DNA of 6,076 nucleotides from Lentisphaerota bacterium. Lineage in GTDB: Bacteria; Verrucomicrobiota; Kiritimatiellia; JAAZAB01. The stretch is taken from NCBI GenBank assembly GCA_016199105.1, contig JACQHI010000438.1, positions 1 to 6,076 on the forward strand, in the 5' to 3' direction. Numbering within the stretch: position 1 is the first letter of the stretch; every line of letters begins with the position of its first letter. Below, piece after piece: positions 1 through 5,933 of the stretch. A program made the position numbers and the translations under genes. The notes beneath the pieces were generated by a model. The model had not been told where the DNA came from. It saw nothing but the letters and a program-made list of their open reading frames with translations, and did not search any database.

Positions 1-1
1 C

Positions 2-1483
2 GGCTATCCCGAGGAGGACATCGGCTACGGCACCGCCGTGGTGGCCGGACTTGCGCAGCTCATCGAGCCCCTGCGCCGCGCCGGCCTCTACGACGCCTAT
101 GCCGACTGCCCGCGCTACGCGAAGTTTGGGGAGGCCATCCTGCACTTTGTCCAACCGTGGGGCCGCTACCTCACCAACACGGGCGATCACAGCGATTGCA
201 TCATCTGCCGCGAGACGGTGCTGGCGCGTCAGGCGGAGGAAGCGAGAAACCCTTCGATCCTCTGGTTGCTGGGCAGGCTCATCTACCCGACGACACTCCC
301 CCTGCCCGGCGACACCTCGCCTCCCACCACCGTCGAAATTCCCTTGCACAAGGGATTCCAGATCCCCGCGACCGGCTGGTCGCTCCTGCTCGCCCCGACG
401 CTTAAAAAGATCGGGGCCGCGCGTCCGTCGCCCGCCACGATGCCGACCGCATTCCGCGACCGGACCCGCGGCATCGTGAGTTTCCGGAGCGGCTGGGACG
501 ACGATGCCACTTTTGTGGTATTCGACGGCTCCCAGCGCTCGCCCGCCTGCCAGGGCCACATGCATGCCAGCGGCGGGCACTTCGACCTCTCCGCCCTGGG
601 CGAGTATTTCGCGACCGACACCGGCCGCTACAACATCGAACAGAACTGCCACAACGTGGTCCTGGTTGACGGCAAGAGCGGGCGCTCCACGGACGGGCAA
701 TGGGTCAATACGACCTGGCATGGCTTGCTGACCGACTACCAGCCGGGCGCGTTCTGCGACACGGCGGCGGCCGACAGTTCGTACCAGCACGCCTGCTTCT
801 GGGCGCGGCGCCGGGTGGGGCTGGTCAAAGGCAGGGGCGCGCCCGCCTATGCTTGGACGCTGGAGGATATCAACAAGGCCAACGACTGGGCCGAATTCTG
901 GTGGCAATTGCACACCAGCCCGGAGAACACGATCGCGCTCGACGGACAGACCGCCACGATCACCGGCTGGCGGCACGGGCACCAGCTCGACGTGCACTTC
1001 GTATTGCCGCCGCCGAACGCCTATCCGAAAGCCCACACCTTGCGGCTCGATCAGGACGAGGCGACGCCCAGTTCATACCGGTATGTCCCAAACCCGCGCG
1101 AGGAAGTTGCCCGCCGGTTCGCCCGCCCGGCGGAGCAGGTCCACGGCCCGGGGTACGTGCGGCCGCGCCTACTGGCGAAGGTCGGCGGCTACAATGGCCG
1201 GTTCATGGCGCTCATGCTGCCGCGCCGCAAGGGCGAGCCGCGGGCGACGGTGGAAGCCCTGCCCACGCGGGACAATGCGTTCGCCGCGCGGCTCACCTTC
1301 GGCGGCGTGGAGGACACGCTCATCTGCGCCTACGAGCACCACCTGCTCGAGGCGGACGGCATCCACGGAGGCGGCGACTGGTGCGTCGTCCGCCGCGACC
1401 GGAAGACCCGAAGGGTCCTGCAGTACGAACTCGGCGACGGCACGAGCGTGACGGTGGACGGAAAGACCCTGCCCGGAGTCTAA
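2..1483 (+). CDS. Heparinase II/III-family polysaccharide lyase, 5'-truncated by the window edge
   Basis: This is the C-terminal part of a polysaccharide lyase that would cleave a uronic-acid-containing glycan by beta-elimination. The frame is open from position 2, and the residues before the first GTG (position 38), GYPEEDIGYG, look like lyase sequence, so the true start lies upstream. 493 residues are visible. The first ~145 look like the end of the helical alpha/alpha-toroid. The beta-sandwich heparinase II/III domain begins near RGIVSFRSGWDDD (about 470-500). Its core carries His codons at 557, 563 and 578, then HFDLSALGEYFATDTGRY (578-631) and the HNVVLVDG motif (650-673). These match the family pattern H-x-D-x(n)-G-E-x(3)-D-x-G-x-Y followed by HN-x-V-x-V-D-G. 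The family includes heparin, alginate and oligoalginate lyases, and the substrate cannot be told from this part. Any signal peptide would be outside the window. The gene ends in TAA and runs straight into an inverted repeat. The family assignment is firm; the substrate is unknown. Confidence 0.88.
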   Translation, partial: GYPEEDIGYGTAVVAGLAQLIEPLRRAGLYDAYADCPRYAKFGEAILHFVQPWGRYLTNTGDHSDCIICRETVLARQAEEARNPSILWLLGRLIYPTTLPLPGDTSPPTTVEIPLHKGFQIPATGWSLLLAPTLKKIGAARPSPATMPTAFRDRTRGIVSFRSGWDDDATFVVFDGSQRSPACQGHMHASGGHFDLSALGEYFATDTGRYNIEQNCHNVVLVDGKSGRSTDGQWVNTTWHGLLTDYQPGAFCDTAAADSSYQHACFWARRRVGLVKGRGAPAYAWTLEDINKANDWAEFWWQLHTSPENTIALDGQTATITGWRHGHQLDVHFVLPPPNAYPKAHTLRLDQDEATPSSYRYVPNPREEVARRFARPAEQVHGPGYVRPRLLAKVGGYNGRFMALMLPRRKGEPRATVEALPTRDNAFAARLTFGGVEDTLICAYEHHLLEADGIHGGGDWCVVRRDRKTRRVLQYELGDGTSVTVDGKTLPGV

Positions 1484-1541
1484 TCTTTGCCATAATCTGC
1501 CCGGGGCTGGGAGCGACAAAGGGTAAAGATTATGGTAAAGA
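1484..1541. repeat. Long imperfect inverted repeat after the lyase stop codon, built from a GGYAAAGATTAT unit
   Basis: The left arm TCTTTGCCATAATCT (1484-1498) pairs with AGATTATGGTAAAGA (1527-1541) over 15 positions, with one G-T (G.U in RNA) pair. The stem can extend inward by GCCC (1499-1502) with GGGT (1521-1524) across a two-base AA bulge. Each arm is itself repetitive: the right arm reads GGTAAAGA-TTAT-GGTAAAGA, a 12-base period, and the left arm shows the same unit on the other strand as GGCAAAGA-TTA. No T-run follows on either strand, so this is not a standard intrinsic terminator. From memory, AAAGATTATGG-type units recur between genes in some PVC bacteria, which would make this a REP-like element, but that was not checked here. 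It may stabilise the lyase mRNA 3' end. Confidence 0.7.
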
Positions 1542-1603
1542 AAAAGGAGGAGTGAGCCGCTCTCGGTGAATCGAGGAGAAGTCTGAATGTAGCTTGGAAT
1601 AGA

Positions 1604-1699
1604 GGTCCCATTTGGAAGGGGGGACTACGTAGGTCCCGACTCCGATCGGGACCTCTCCGGTTCAATAACGGTCCCAGTTGGAACTGGGACCCACGTGGG
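1604..1699. repeat. Cluster of three GGTCCC...GGGACC palindromes upstream of the secretin-like gene
   Basis: Three hairpin-forming units lie within 96 bp. Unit 1 (1604-1626) has GGTCCC paired with GGGACT and is imperfect. Unit 2 (1632-1653) has perfect 8-base arms, GGTCCCGA and TCGGGACC, around a 6-base centre. Unit 3 (1670-1691) has perfect 10-base arms, GGTCCCAGTT and AACTGGGACC, around GG. Units 2 and 3 both have exactly 10 bases between the GGTCCC and GGGACC cores. Units 1 and 3 are related over 30 bp (about 23 identical positions), sharing GGTCCCA, TTGGAA and a trailing YACGTRGG. Trailing palindromes TACGTA (1626-1631) and CCCACGTGGG (1690-1699) follow units 1 and 3. The right arm of unit 1 (GGGAC, 1621-1625) can also pair with the left arm of unit 2 (GTCCC, 1633-1637), so alternative folds exist. 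It could be a REP-like element, a protein-binding site or an RNA leader. Confidence 0.75.
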
Positions 1700-1720
1700 G
1701 CCTGATCGAAAAAACAGACA

Positions 1721-1725
1721 GGAGG
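1721..1725 (+). promoter_or_regulatory. Ribosome binding site fixing the secretin-like gene start
   Basis: GGAGG lies six bases before ATG 1732. The in-frame ATG at 1678 falls inside the third palindrome, has no comparable site and would place 18 charged or polar residues ahead of a good signal peptide, so 1732 is preferred. I see no convincing -35/-10 pair between 1484 and 1720. Confidence 0.8.
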
Positions 1726-1731
1726 CAGGCG

Positions 1732-2862
1732 ATGAAGACTTATGCGACGATACTGGCGGTCATGCTTCTTTTGCTGGGTTGGCGCAGCGTCGGATCGGCG
1801 CAACAGACCAACACGCCCGCCGCCGGTGCGGCACTCACCAACGAGGCCAACAACACACGCGCCGGGGCACGGGATAAAGATGACCGTGCGTTCAGGACAC
1901 GGGTGTTTCGCGTCCAACCATTCATATGCGAGAATTGTATTCCCCGCTCGACAACAAATGAGCCTATTGACAAATATTATAGGGATGCGGGGGTTCCTTT
2001 CCCAGAAGGCTCGCACATGTTTTATAGTCCGGATGATTTTGCATTGGTGGTGCATGGGCCGGATGAAATGATTTCCAAAGTGGAAGCTATCATGGTTGGA
2101 TTAATAAAGTGGCCGTCGCAAGTTGAAATCACGGCATCCTTCGTAGCAATTGGACAGCGTTCATTCGAGAAGGCCGGGATAGGAAAGTTGTTGGAAAAAC
2201 TGGGCCGTGTTGCCCCGACGAATACATCAACAGAGTTTTCCGTCCAAAACATAACATCCTTGAGCATCGGTCGGTCCAGCCATGCGTGGGTGTGGCGCTC
2301 GAAGGCAGAACCGCCACGGGAATCCTTGATCCGCCTGGCGCCCAATCATGCACAGGCTGTGTTGCATGCTCTTGAAACGGCAGGCGCCCAGGTCATTGCA
2401 GAACCGAGGCTGATAACCAAATCCGGCATGAACGCGGAAATCAAGATTGCCGATGAGATCATCTATCCAACCAAGAGTAGTGGGGCATTCGAGAAGCGAG
2501 ATGTGGGTGTGCTTTTGAATGTGACTCCGGTTGTGGGACCGGATGGCTACACGATTGATTTAACGCTTTTGCCACAATATGTCGAGCTGGCGGGCTGGGA
2601 AAAATACCGTGTGATCGAGACTGCCGAAGACGGCACGACGGAACAAAACATTGTCCGTAAGCCGATTTTCCGGTCCTGCAATCTCACCACCAGTGTCACG
2701 CTCTGGGATGGGCAGACGCTGGTGATGGGCGGCGTTCCGATGGGCGAAATCAAGCCGTCGTTTGTCGGGCGGCTGTTCGGCTGCAAGCCGGAGCGCAAGC
2801 TGCTGTTTATCTTCATCACCGCCCGGCTGCTGGATCCCGCCGGTTTGGCCATTCAATTTTGA
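1732..2862 (+). CDS. Small secretin-domain protein (GspD/PulD-like C-terminal domain) with signal peptide
   Basis: The product is 376 residues and exported. MKTYATILAVMLLLLGW is followed by a likely signal peptidase cut after GSA (residue 23). A low-complexity Ala/Thr/Asn linker runs to about 50. A small N-terminal domain (about 54-128) contains FRTRVFRV, a CENC pair (C66, C69), AGVPFPEGSHMFY and ALVVHGPDEMISKVEAIM. This resembles the N-domain placed before the secretin core in PVC secretin-like proteins. The secretin core starts near QVEITASFVAIGQ (130-142), continues through VIAEPRLITKSGMNAEIKIADEI, and ends with GGVPMGEIKPSFVGRLF...LLFIFITARLL (about 333-367). That end is a degenerate form of the usual VPxLGxIPxLGxLF...LxIFITPxIV signature. 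Full GspD proteins are roughly 600-700 residues with several N-domains, so this is a minimal form. No secretion or pilus gene is nearby, so a role in type II secretion or pili is unproven. GC is about 37-58% in hand-counted 60-base blocks, against about 75% in a block of the lyase, and rare codons TTA and ATA occur (2101-2106), suggesting a different origin. Confidence 0.8.
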   Translation: MKTYATILAVMLLLLGWRSVGSAQQTNTPAAGAALTNEANNTRAGARDKDDRAFRTRVFRVQPFICENCIPRSTTNEPIDKYYRDAGVPFPEGSHMFYSPDDFALVVHGPDEMISKVEAIMVGLIKWPSQVEITASFVAIGQRSFEKAGIGKLLEKLGRVAPTNTSTEFSVQNITSLSIGRSSHAWVWRSKAEPPRESLIRLAPNHAQAVLHALETAGAQVIAEPRLITKSGMNAEIKIADEIIYPTKSSGAFEKRDVGVLLNVTPVVGPDGYTIDLTLLPQYVELAGWEKYRVIETAEDGTTEQNIVRKPIFRSCNLTTSVTLWDGQTLVMGGVPMGEIKPSFVGRLFGCKPERKLLFIFITARLLDPAGLAIQF

Positions 2863-2893
2863 GCCATGCCGAAAAAACTTGCGCTCGCCGAAT

Positions 2894-2919
2894 ATGTGCC
2901 GGATATTGTCCGGCGACAT
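2894..2919 (+). promoter_or_regulatory. Hairpin immediately upstream of the aldolase ribosome binding site
   Basis: ATGTGCCGGA (2894-2903) can pair with TCCGGCGACAT (2909-2919) around the loop TATTG, giving a 10-bp stem with a single bulged G (2915). It ends directly before GGGAGAAG, the aldolase ribosome binding region. There is no T-run, so it is not an intrinsic terminator. It could modulate translation or protect a processed 5' end. If the aldolase really started at ATG 2866 it would lie inside coding sequence and the structure might be incidental. Confidence 0.45.
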
Positions 2920-2920
2920 G

Positions 2921-2924
2921 GGAG
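2921..2924 (+). promoter_or_regulatory. Ribosome binding site choosing the aldolase start
   Basis: GGAG lies seven bases before ATG 2932. The alternative in-frame ATG at 2866 sits three bases after the preceding stop codon with no obvious Shine-Dalgarno sequence. It would add 22 residues (MPKKLALAEYV...) that the family normally lacks. Confidence 0.65.
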
Positions 2925-2931
2925 AAGCCGC

Positions 2932-3861
2932 ATGAAGGATTTTCGCTCGATTGTCGATAAACTCAAAGGGCCGCTGGTCCCGGTGATGTGCGCCTTTGAC
3001 GAGGACGAAAAGCTCGATCTGGAGTCAACGTGCCGGTGGGTGGATTGGCTGATCGCCGGCGGCATCCGCCTCTTCTGGACCACCTACGGCACCTCGCACT
3101 TCTGGGGCTTGACCGATTCGGAAGTCATGGACCTGACCAAGGCGGTCGCGGGAGTCACCCGAGGGAGGGCGCTCCTGATCGCCGGCACGAATTTCCACTG
3201 GCCCCTTCGGACCTGCATGGAATTCGCCGATGTGGCGGCCGAGGCGGGAGCGGACATCGTCAAGCTCCAGGTGGACTGGAGATGGAACCCGGATGAGGCC
3301 GTCGTGCTTCGTTTTTACAGGCGGCTTGCGGAATGCACGCCCCTGCCGCTTTTCGCCTACACGCTCGCGGACGCCAAAACGAGGGGAATGTCGTGCGCCG
3401 GTCTGCGCCAGGTGCTGGACATCCCGCAATTTGTCGGCATGAAGAACGATTCGGGCGATTTCTACGAGAACTGCGAGTACCTCCGGACCGTGCGGCTTCA
3501 GGGCGCGCGTTTCGCCGTCATGACCGGCGGCTCCATGATGTCGTTCCTGCACGGACACGAGTTCGGCGCCGCGGCCTTTGCGACCGCGATCGGTTTTTTC
3601 GCGCCGAAGGTTCCACTGGCCTTGACGAGACACCTGGAAGAAGGACGGCGGGCCGAGGCCGTGCAACTGATCCAACATTATGAGGAGCCCTATTACGCGC
3701 TGATGCGGGAGCTGCCGCACAGCCATTATGCGTTCGACCATGCGGCGCTCAAGTTGATGGGGCATTTCAAGTCGAGCCGCATCCGGCATCCCTTCAAGAC
3801 GTGCGGGGGCGATGCGGAAGCGGCCATCGGAAAATTTCTTCGGGACAAGGAAATCCTGTAA
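2932..3861 (+). CDS. DHDPS/N-acetylneuraminate lyase-family class I aldolase
   Basis: The product is a 309-residue cytoplasmic TIM-barrel enzyme of the dihydrodipicolinate synthase / N-acetylneuraminate lyase family. These enzymes form a Schiff base between a lysine and pyruvate and make or cleave a 2-keto acid. The barrel begins at GPLVPVMCAFDEDEKLDLE (13-31), as in the family. The Schiff-base lysine is K171 in FVGMKNDSGDF, and the proton-relay tyrosine is probably Y143 in LPLFAYTLAD. The usual pyruvate-carboxylate motif G-T/S-T-G-E is replaced by G53-T-S-H-F followed by WGLTDSE, so hydroxyl residues T54 and S55 remain but the Gly-Glu pair is lost. The arginine normally five residues after the Tyr is not in that place; K149 and R151 are near. 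These changes argue against a housekeeping DapA. Clustering with a lyase and a sialidase-like protein suggests catabolism of a sugar acid such as a sialic acid or a 2-keto-3-deoxyuronate. The family is certain; the substrate is open. Confidence 0.85.
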   Translation: MKDFRSIVDKLKGPLVPVMCAFDEDEKLDLESTCRWVDWLIAGGIRLFWTTYGTSHFWGLTDSEVMDLTKAVAGVTRGRALLIAGTNFHWPLRTCMEFADVAAEAGADIVKLQVDWRWNPDEAVVLRFYRRLAECTPLPLFAYTLADAKTRGMSCAGLRQVLDIPQFVGMKNDSGDFYENCEYLRTVRLQGARFAVMTGGSMMSFLHGHEFGAAAFATAIGFFAPKVPLALTRHLEEGRRAEAVQLIQHYEEPYYALMRELPHSHYAFDHAALKLMGHFKSSRIRHPFKTCGGDAEAAIGKFLRDKEIL

Positions 3862-3876
3862 GCCGAGCGCCCGGCG

Positions 3877-5010
3877 ATGAGTGACATCGAATCATACCGA
3901 GTCGTGGAGCACGGAACGATCTACCGGAGCGCCGCCGGGCTTCAGGGCTATTACCCCCGGGTTGTCCGCTTGAGCGCCAGGGAACTCCTCGCCTCCTTTG
4001 TGGGCAGCGTGGGCCTGGAAACTCCGGATTGCCGTCCGCTGCTGTCCCGCTCGCTGGACGGAGGAGCGACCTGGACCCTGCAGGGGCCCGTCGAGGCGCA
4101 GCGGCCCGCCGAATTCCCGCCGACCGAAACCGGTTTTATCAGCCGGGATACCGACGGCTCGCTCCTATGCCTGGGCGCGCGGTGGCCCGTGGATCCCCAG
4201 GCGCCGGAAACGCCGCTCATCCACCCGAAAACCGTGGGCATGCGGGAGAACCACGTTGTGTTGCGCCGTTCGACGGATGGCGGGCGCGCGTGGACGAACG
4301 CGCGGCTCATTCCCAAACCGATTCAAGCGCCGCTCGAGATTCCGACCGGCCTGCTGGCGCTGGAAGACGGGACGCTCCTCATGTCCTGCGCCACGTGGAA
4401 GGACTGGGACGGCGGCTGCCCGCATGGACATCGGGTGCTGATGGCCAAATCGAAAGACCGCGGCGCGACGTGGGGCCATGCGATCACGATCTTCCATGAT
4501 CCCGACGGCAGAACCGGCTTCTGGGAGGGGCGCGTCATTTCGATCGGGGCCGGCAGAATGCTCGCGACCTGCTGGGCGCACGATTGGATCTCTGACAGGG
4601 ATCTTCCCAATCCCTACGCCTTGAGCGACGACGCCGGCGAAACATGGTCTTCCCCGTCCTCCTCTCCGGTCAATGGCCAGACGGGTTGGCCGCTGTGGCT
4701 GGGGAACGACACGGTGTTGTTCGTGTACAACCATCGCCGCGACCCGGTCGGCGTGCGCGGACAGCTCGCGCGAATCCGCGACGGCCAATGGATCACCCTG
4801 TTTGACGAGAGCATCTGGTCGCCCGCCGACAGGCGCGCCGGCTCCATTTCCAAGGGGGATTACGGCGTGACGGGCTTTCAATTCGGGGCCCCGTCCGCCG
4901 TCAGACTGGACGCGAACACCGTGCTGGCGCCGTACTGGTGCGTGGTGAACGGTCGCGCCGGGATCCAATACACGAAGCTGTCGCTGCACGGCCCCGCCCA
5001 ACACCGATAA
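3877..5010 (+). CDS. Sialidase-like (BNR/Asp-box) beta-propeller protein, cytoplasmic
   Basis: The product is 377 residues with four clear Asp boxes (S-x-D-x-G-x-x-W): S59-W66 (SLDGGATW), S132-W139 (STDGGRAW), S192-W199 (SKDRGATW) and S250-W257 (SDDAGETW). The roughly even spacing of 58-73 residues fits successive blades of a six-bladed propeller of the exo-sialidase superfamily. YYPRVVRL (25-32) near the N-terminus resembles the sialidase FRIP-type element, with R28 a candidate carboxylate-binding arginine. FWEGR (215-219) offers a Glu/Arg pair, and a late tyrosine occurs in GIQYTKLSL. Whether a full Arg triad and Tyr/Glu nucleophile pair exist cannot be judged without a structure. No signal peptide or membrane segment is seen, unlike secreted sialidases. 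It starts 15 bp after the aldolase stop with only a weak ribosome binding site, suggesting translational coupling. It could hydrolyse a glycoside of a nonulosonic or other sugar acid, or be a non-hydrolytic propeller of the same fold. Confidence 0.8.
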   Translation: MSDIESYRVVEHGTIYRSAAGLQGYYPRVVRLSARELLASFVGSVGLETPDCRPLLSRSLDGGATWTLQGPVEAQRPAEFPPTETGFISRDTDGSLLCLGARWPVDPQAPETPLIHPKTVGMRENHVVLRRSTDGGRAWTNARLIPKPIQAPLEIPTGLLALEDGTLLMSCATWKDWDGGCPHGHRVLMAKSKDRGATWGHAITIFHDPDGRTGFWEGRVISIGAGRMLATCWAHDWISDRDLPNPYALSDDAGETWSSPSSSPVNGQTGWPLWLGNDTVLFVYNHRRDPVGVRGQLARIRDGQWITLFDESIWSPADRRAGSISKGDYGVTGFQFGAPSAVRLDANTVLAPYWCVVNGRAGIQYTKLSLHGPAQHR

Positions 5011-5014
5011 CCCG

Positions 5015-5884
5015 ATGCGCATTCTTTCCATCGTCTTCCCCGTCTTCGCCATTATCGGCCTCGGCTATGGCTATGGACGCGGCAAACGGCTCGATCTCGG
5101 CATGACCAACCAGATTGCGATGGACGTGCTGGTGCCGGCGCTGGTGTTCTCGGCGCTGGCCTCCCAAGCCTTCGACACGGCGCGTTATGCCAAGCTCGCG
5201 CTCGGCGGCGCCGCGGTCGTGTTAGGGTCCGGGCTCCTCGCCTATCCGTTCGCGCGCCTGCTCAAGGTTCAAGTCAAAACATTCGTTCCGCCGATGATGT
5301 TCAGCAACTCGGGGAATATGGGCATACCGGTCATGGTGCTGGCGTGCGGCGATGCCGCCGTGCCGGGCGCGGTCGTGTTGTTTCTGGTGGAAATGCTGTT
5401 GCACTTCTCGCTCGGCGCATTTCTACTCGATCGTCGCATGCGCGGCATGCGGTGGCTGCGCTCGCCGGTGATGCTCGCGACCCTGCTCGGCCTGGGGGTG
5501 AGCCTGAGCGGCGCCACGCCCCCCGCTCCCGTGAGCGCCGCGGTGCGAACGGTTGGCGATGCGGCGATCCCGTTGCTGCTCTTCGCCCTGGGGGTGCGGC
5601 TCAACGAAATATCGTTCCAAGATTGGCGCCTCGGGCTTGCGGGGGCATTGCTCTGCCCCGCCACCGGCTTGGCCATGGTGGCCTTGATCGCGCCCGCCCT
5701 CGCGCTCGCGCCCCTGGAACGCAGTTTGCTGCTGATCTTCGGCGCCCTGCCGCCGGCGGTGCTGAATTATTTGATGGCGGAACAATACCGCCAGGAACCG
5801 GAACGCGTGGCGTCCATCGTGCTGCTGGGCAATCTGGCCGCGCTCGGTGTCATGCCCATCGTGCTGGCATTCGCGCTACACTGA
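5015..5884 (+). CDS. AEC (auxin efflux carrier)-family membrane transporter
   Basis: The product is a 289-residue integral membrane protein with about ten hydrophobic segments, at roughly 4-20, 32-49, 60-80, 90-110, 115-137, 150-166, 180-196, 206-230, 236-255 and 264-287. The family hallmark is present in segment 4 as FSNSGNMGIP (N98, G100, N101, G103, P105). A second conserved patch, LPPAVLNYLMAEQY (245-258), is followed by ERVASIVLLGNLAALGVMPIVL, which matches the C-terminal half of bacterial AEC proteins. Length is near the usual ~300-320. Characterised bacterial members move organic acids such as malate or malonate. Here the context suggests a sugar-acid, pyruvate-derived or related carboxylate, but nothing in the sequence identifies the solute or direction. 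The start lies four bases after the upstream stop, so it is almost certainly co-translated with the sialidase-like gene. It ends in TGA with no clear terminator in the following 50 bp. Confidence 0.9.
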   Translation: MRILSIVFPVFAIIGLGYGYGRGKRLDLGMTNQIAMDVLVPALVFSALASQAFDTARYAKLALGGAAVVLGSGLLAYPFARLLKVQVKTFVPPMMFSNSGNMGIPVMVLACGDAAVPGAVVLFLVEMLLHFSLGAFLLDRRMRGMRWLRSPVMLATLLGLGVSLSGATPPAPVSAAVRTVGDAAIPLLLFALGVRLNEISFQDWRLGLAGALLCPATGLAMVALIAPALALAPLERSLLLIFGALPPAVLNYLMAEQYRQEPERVASIVLLGNLAALGVMPIVLAFALH

Positions 5885-5922
5885 GCCTTTCTTTACGACC
5901 GGTCGGCGGATAAACATTCGGC

Positions 5923-5928
5923 AAGGAG
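5923..5928 (+). promoter_or_regulatory. Near-consensus ribosome binding site before a 14-codon frame
   Basis: AAGGAG lies five bases before ATG 5934. It is among the strongest Shine-Dalgarno matches in the window and stronger than those of the sialidase-like and carrier genes, yet the frame it serves is only 14 codons long. Confidence 0.55.
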
Positions 5929-5933
5929 ACACC

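Noticed and set aside
1484..1541. Intrinsic terminator for the lyase gene
   Set aside because: The stem is strong, but the plus strand continues with AAAAGGAGGAG and has no T-run, so it does not meet the usual criteria. It is kept as an inverted repeat.
1532..1555. Seven-codon frame MVKKKEE
   Set aside because: It lies inside the right arm of the inverted repeat, has no ribosome binding site, and ends at once.
700..1569. 289-codon plus-strand frame overlapping the lyase
   Set aside because: It is an Arg/Gly-rich out-of-frame reading of the lyase with no motif, and it runs into the inverted repeat.
1480..2055. 191-codon minus-strand frame covering the palindromes and the secretin 5' end
   Set aside because: It runs through structured non-coding repeats and antisense to a gene with a clear signal peptide, and shows no recognisable domain.
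2866..2931. Upstream ATG start for the aldolase adding 22 residues
   Set aside because: It has no Shine-Dalgarno sequence and would add an extension unusual for the family. ATG 2932 has GGAG at good spacing and begins where family members begin.
3025..3789. Long open frame on the minus strand (254 codons) opposite the aldolase
   Set aside because: The plus-strand frame has clear family motifs. The antisense product is a low-complexity Arg/Pro/Gly-rich translation typical of a shadow frame in GC-rich DNA.
4165..5052. 295-codon open frame on the minus strand opposite the sialidase-like gene
   Set aside because: The four Asp boxes prove the plus-strand frame, and the antisense protein shows no domain and is His/Arg-rich as expected of a shadow.
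5896..5905. 10-bp palindrome CGACCGGTCG after the carrier gene
   Set aside because: It is too short and GC-rich to be distinguished from chance, with no loop, T-run or second copy nearby.
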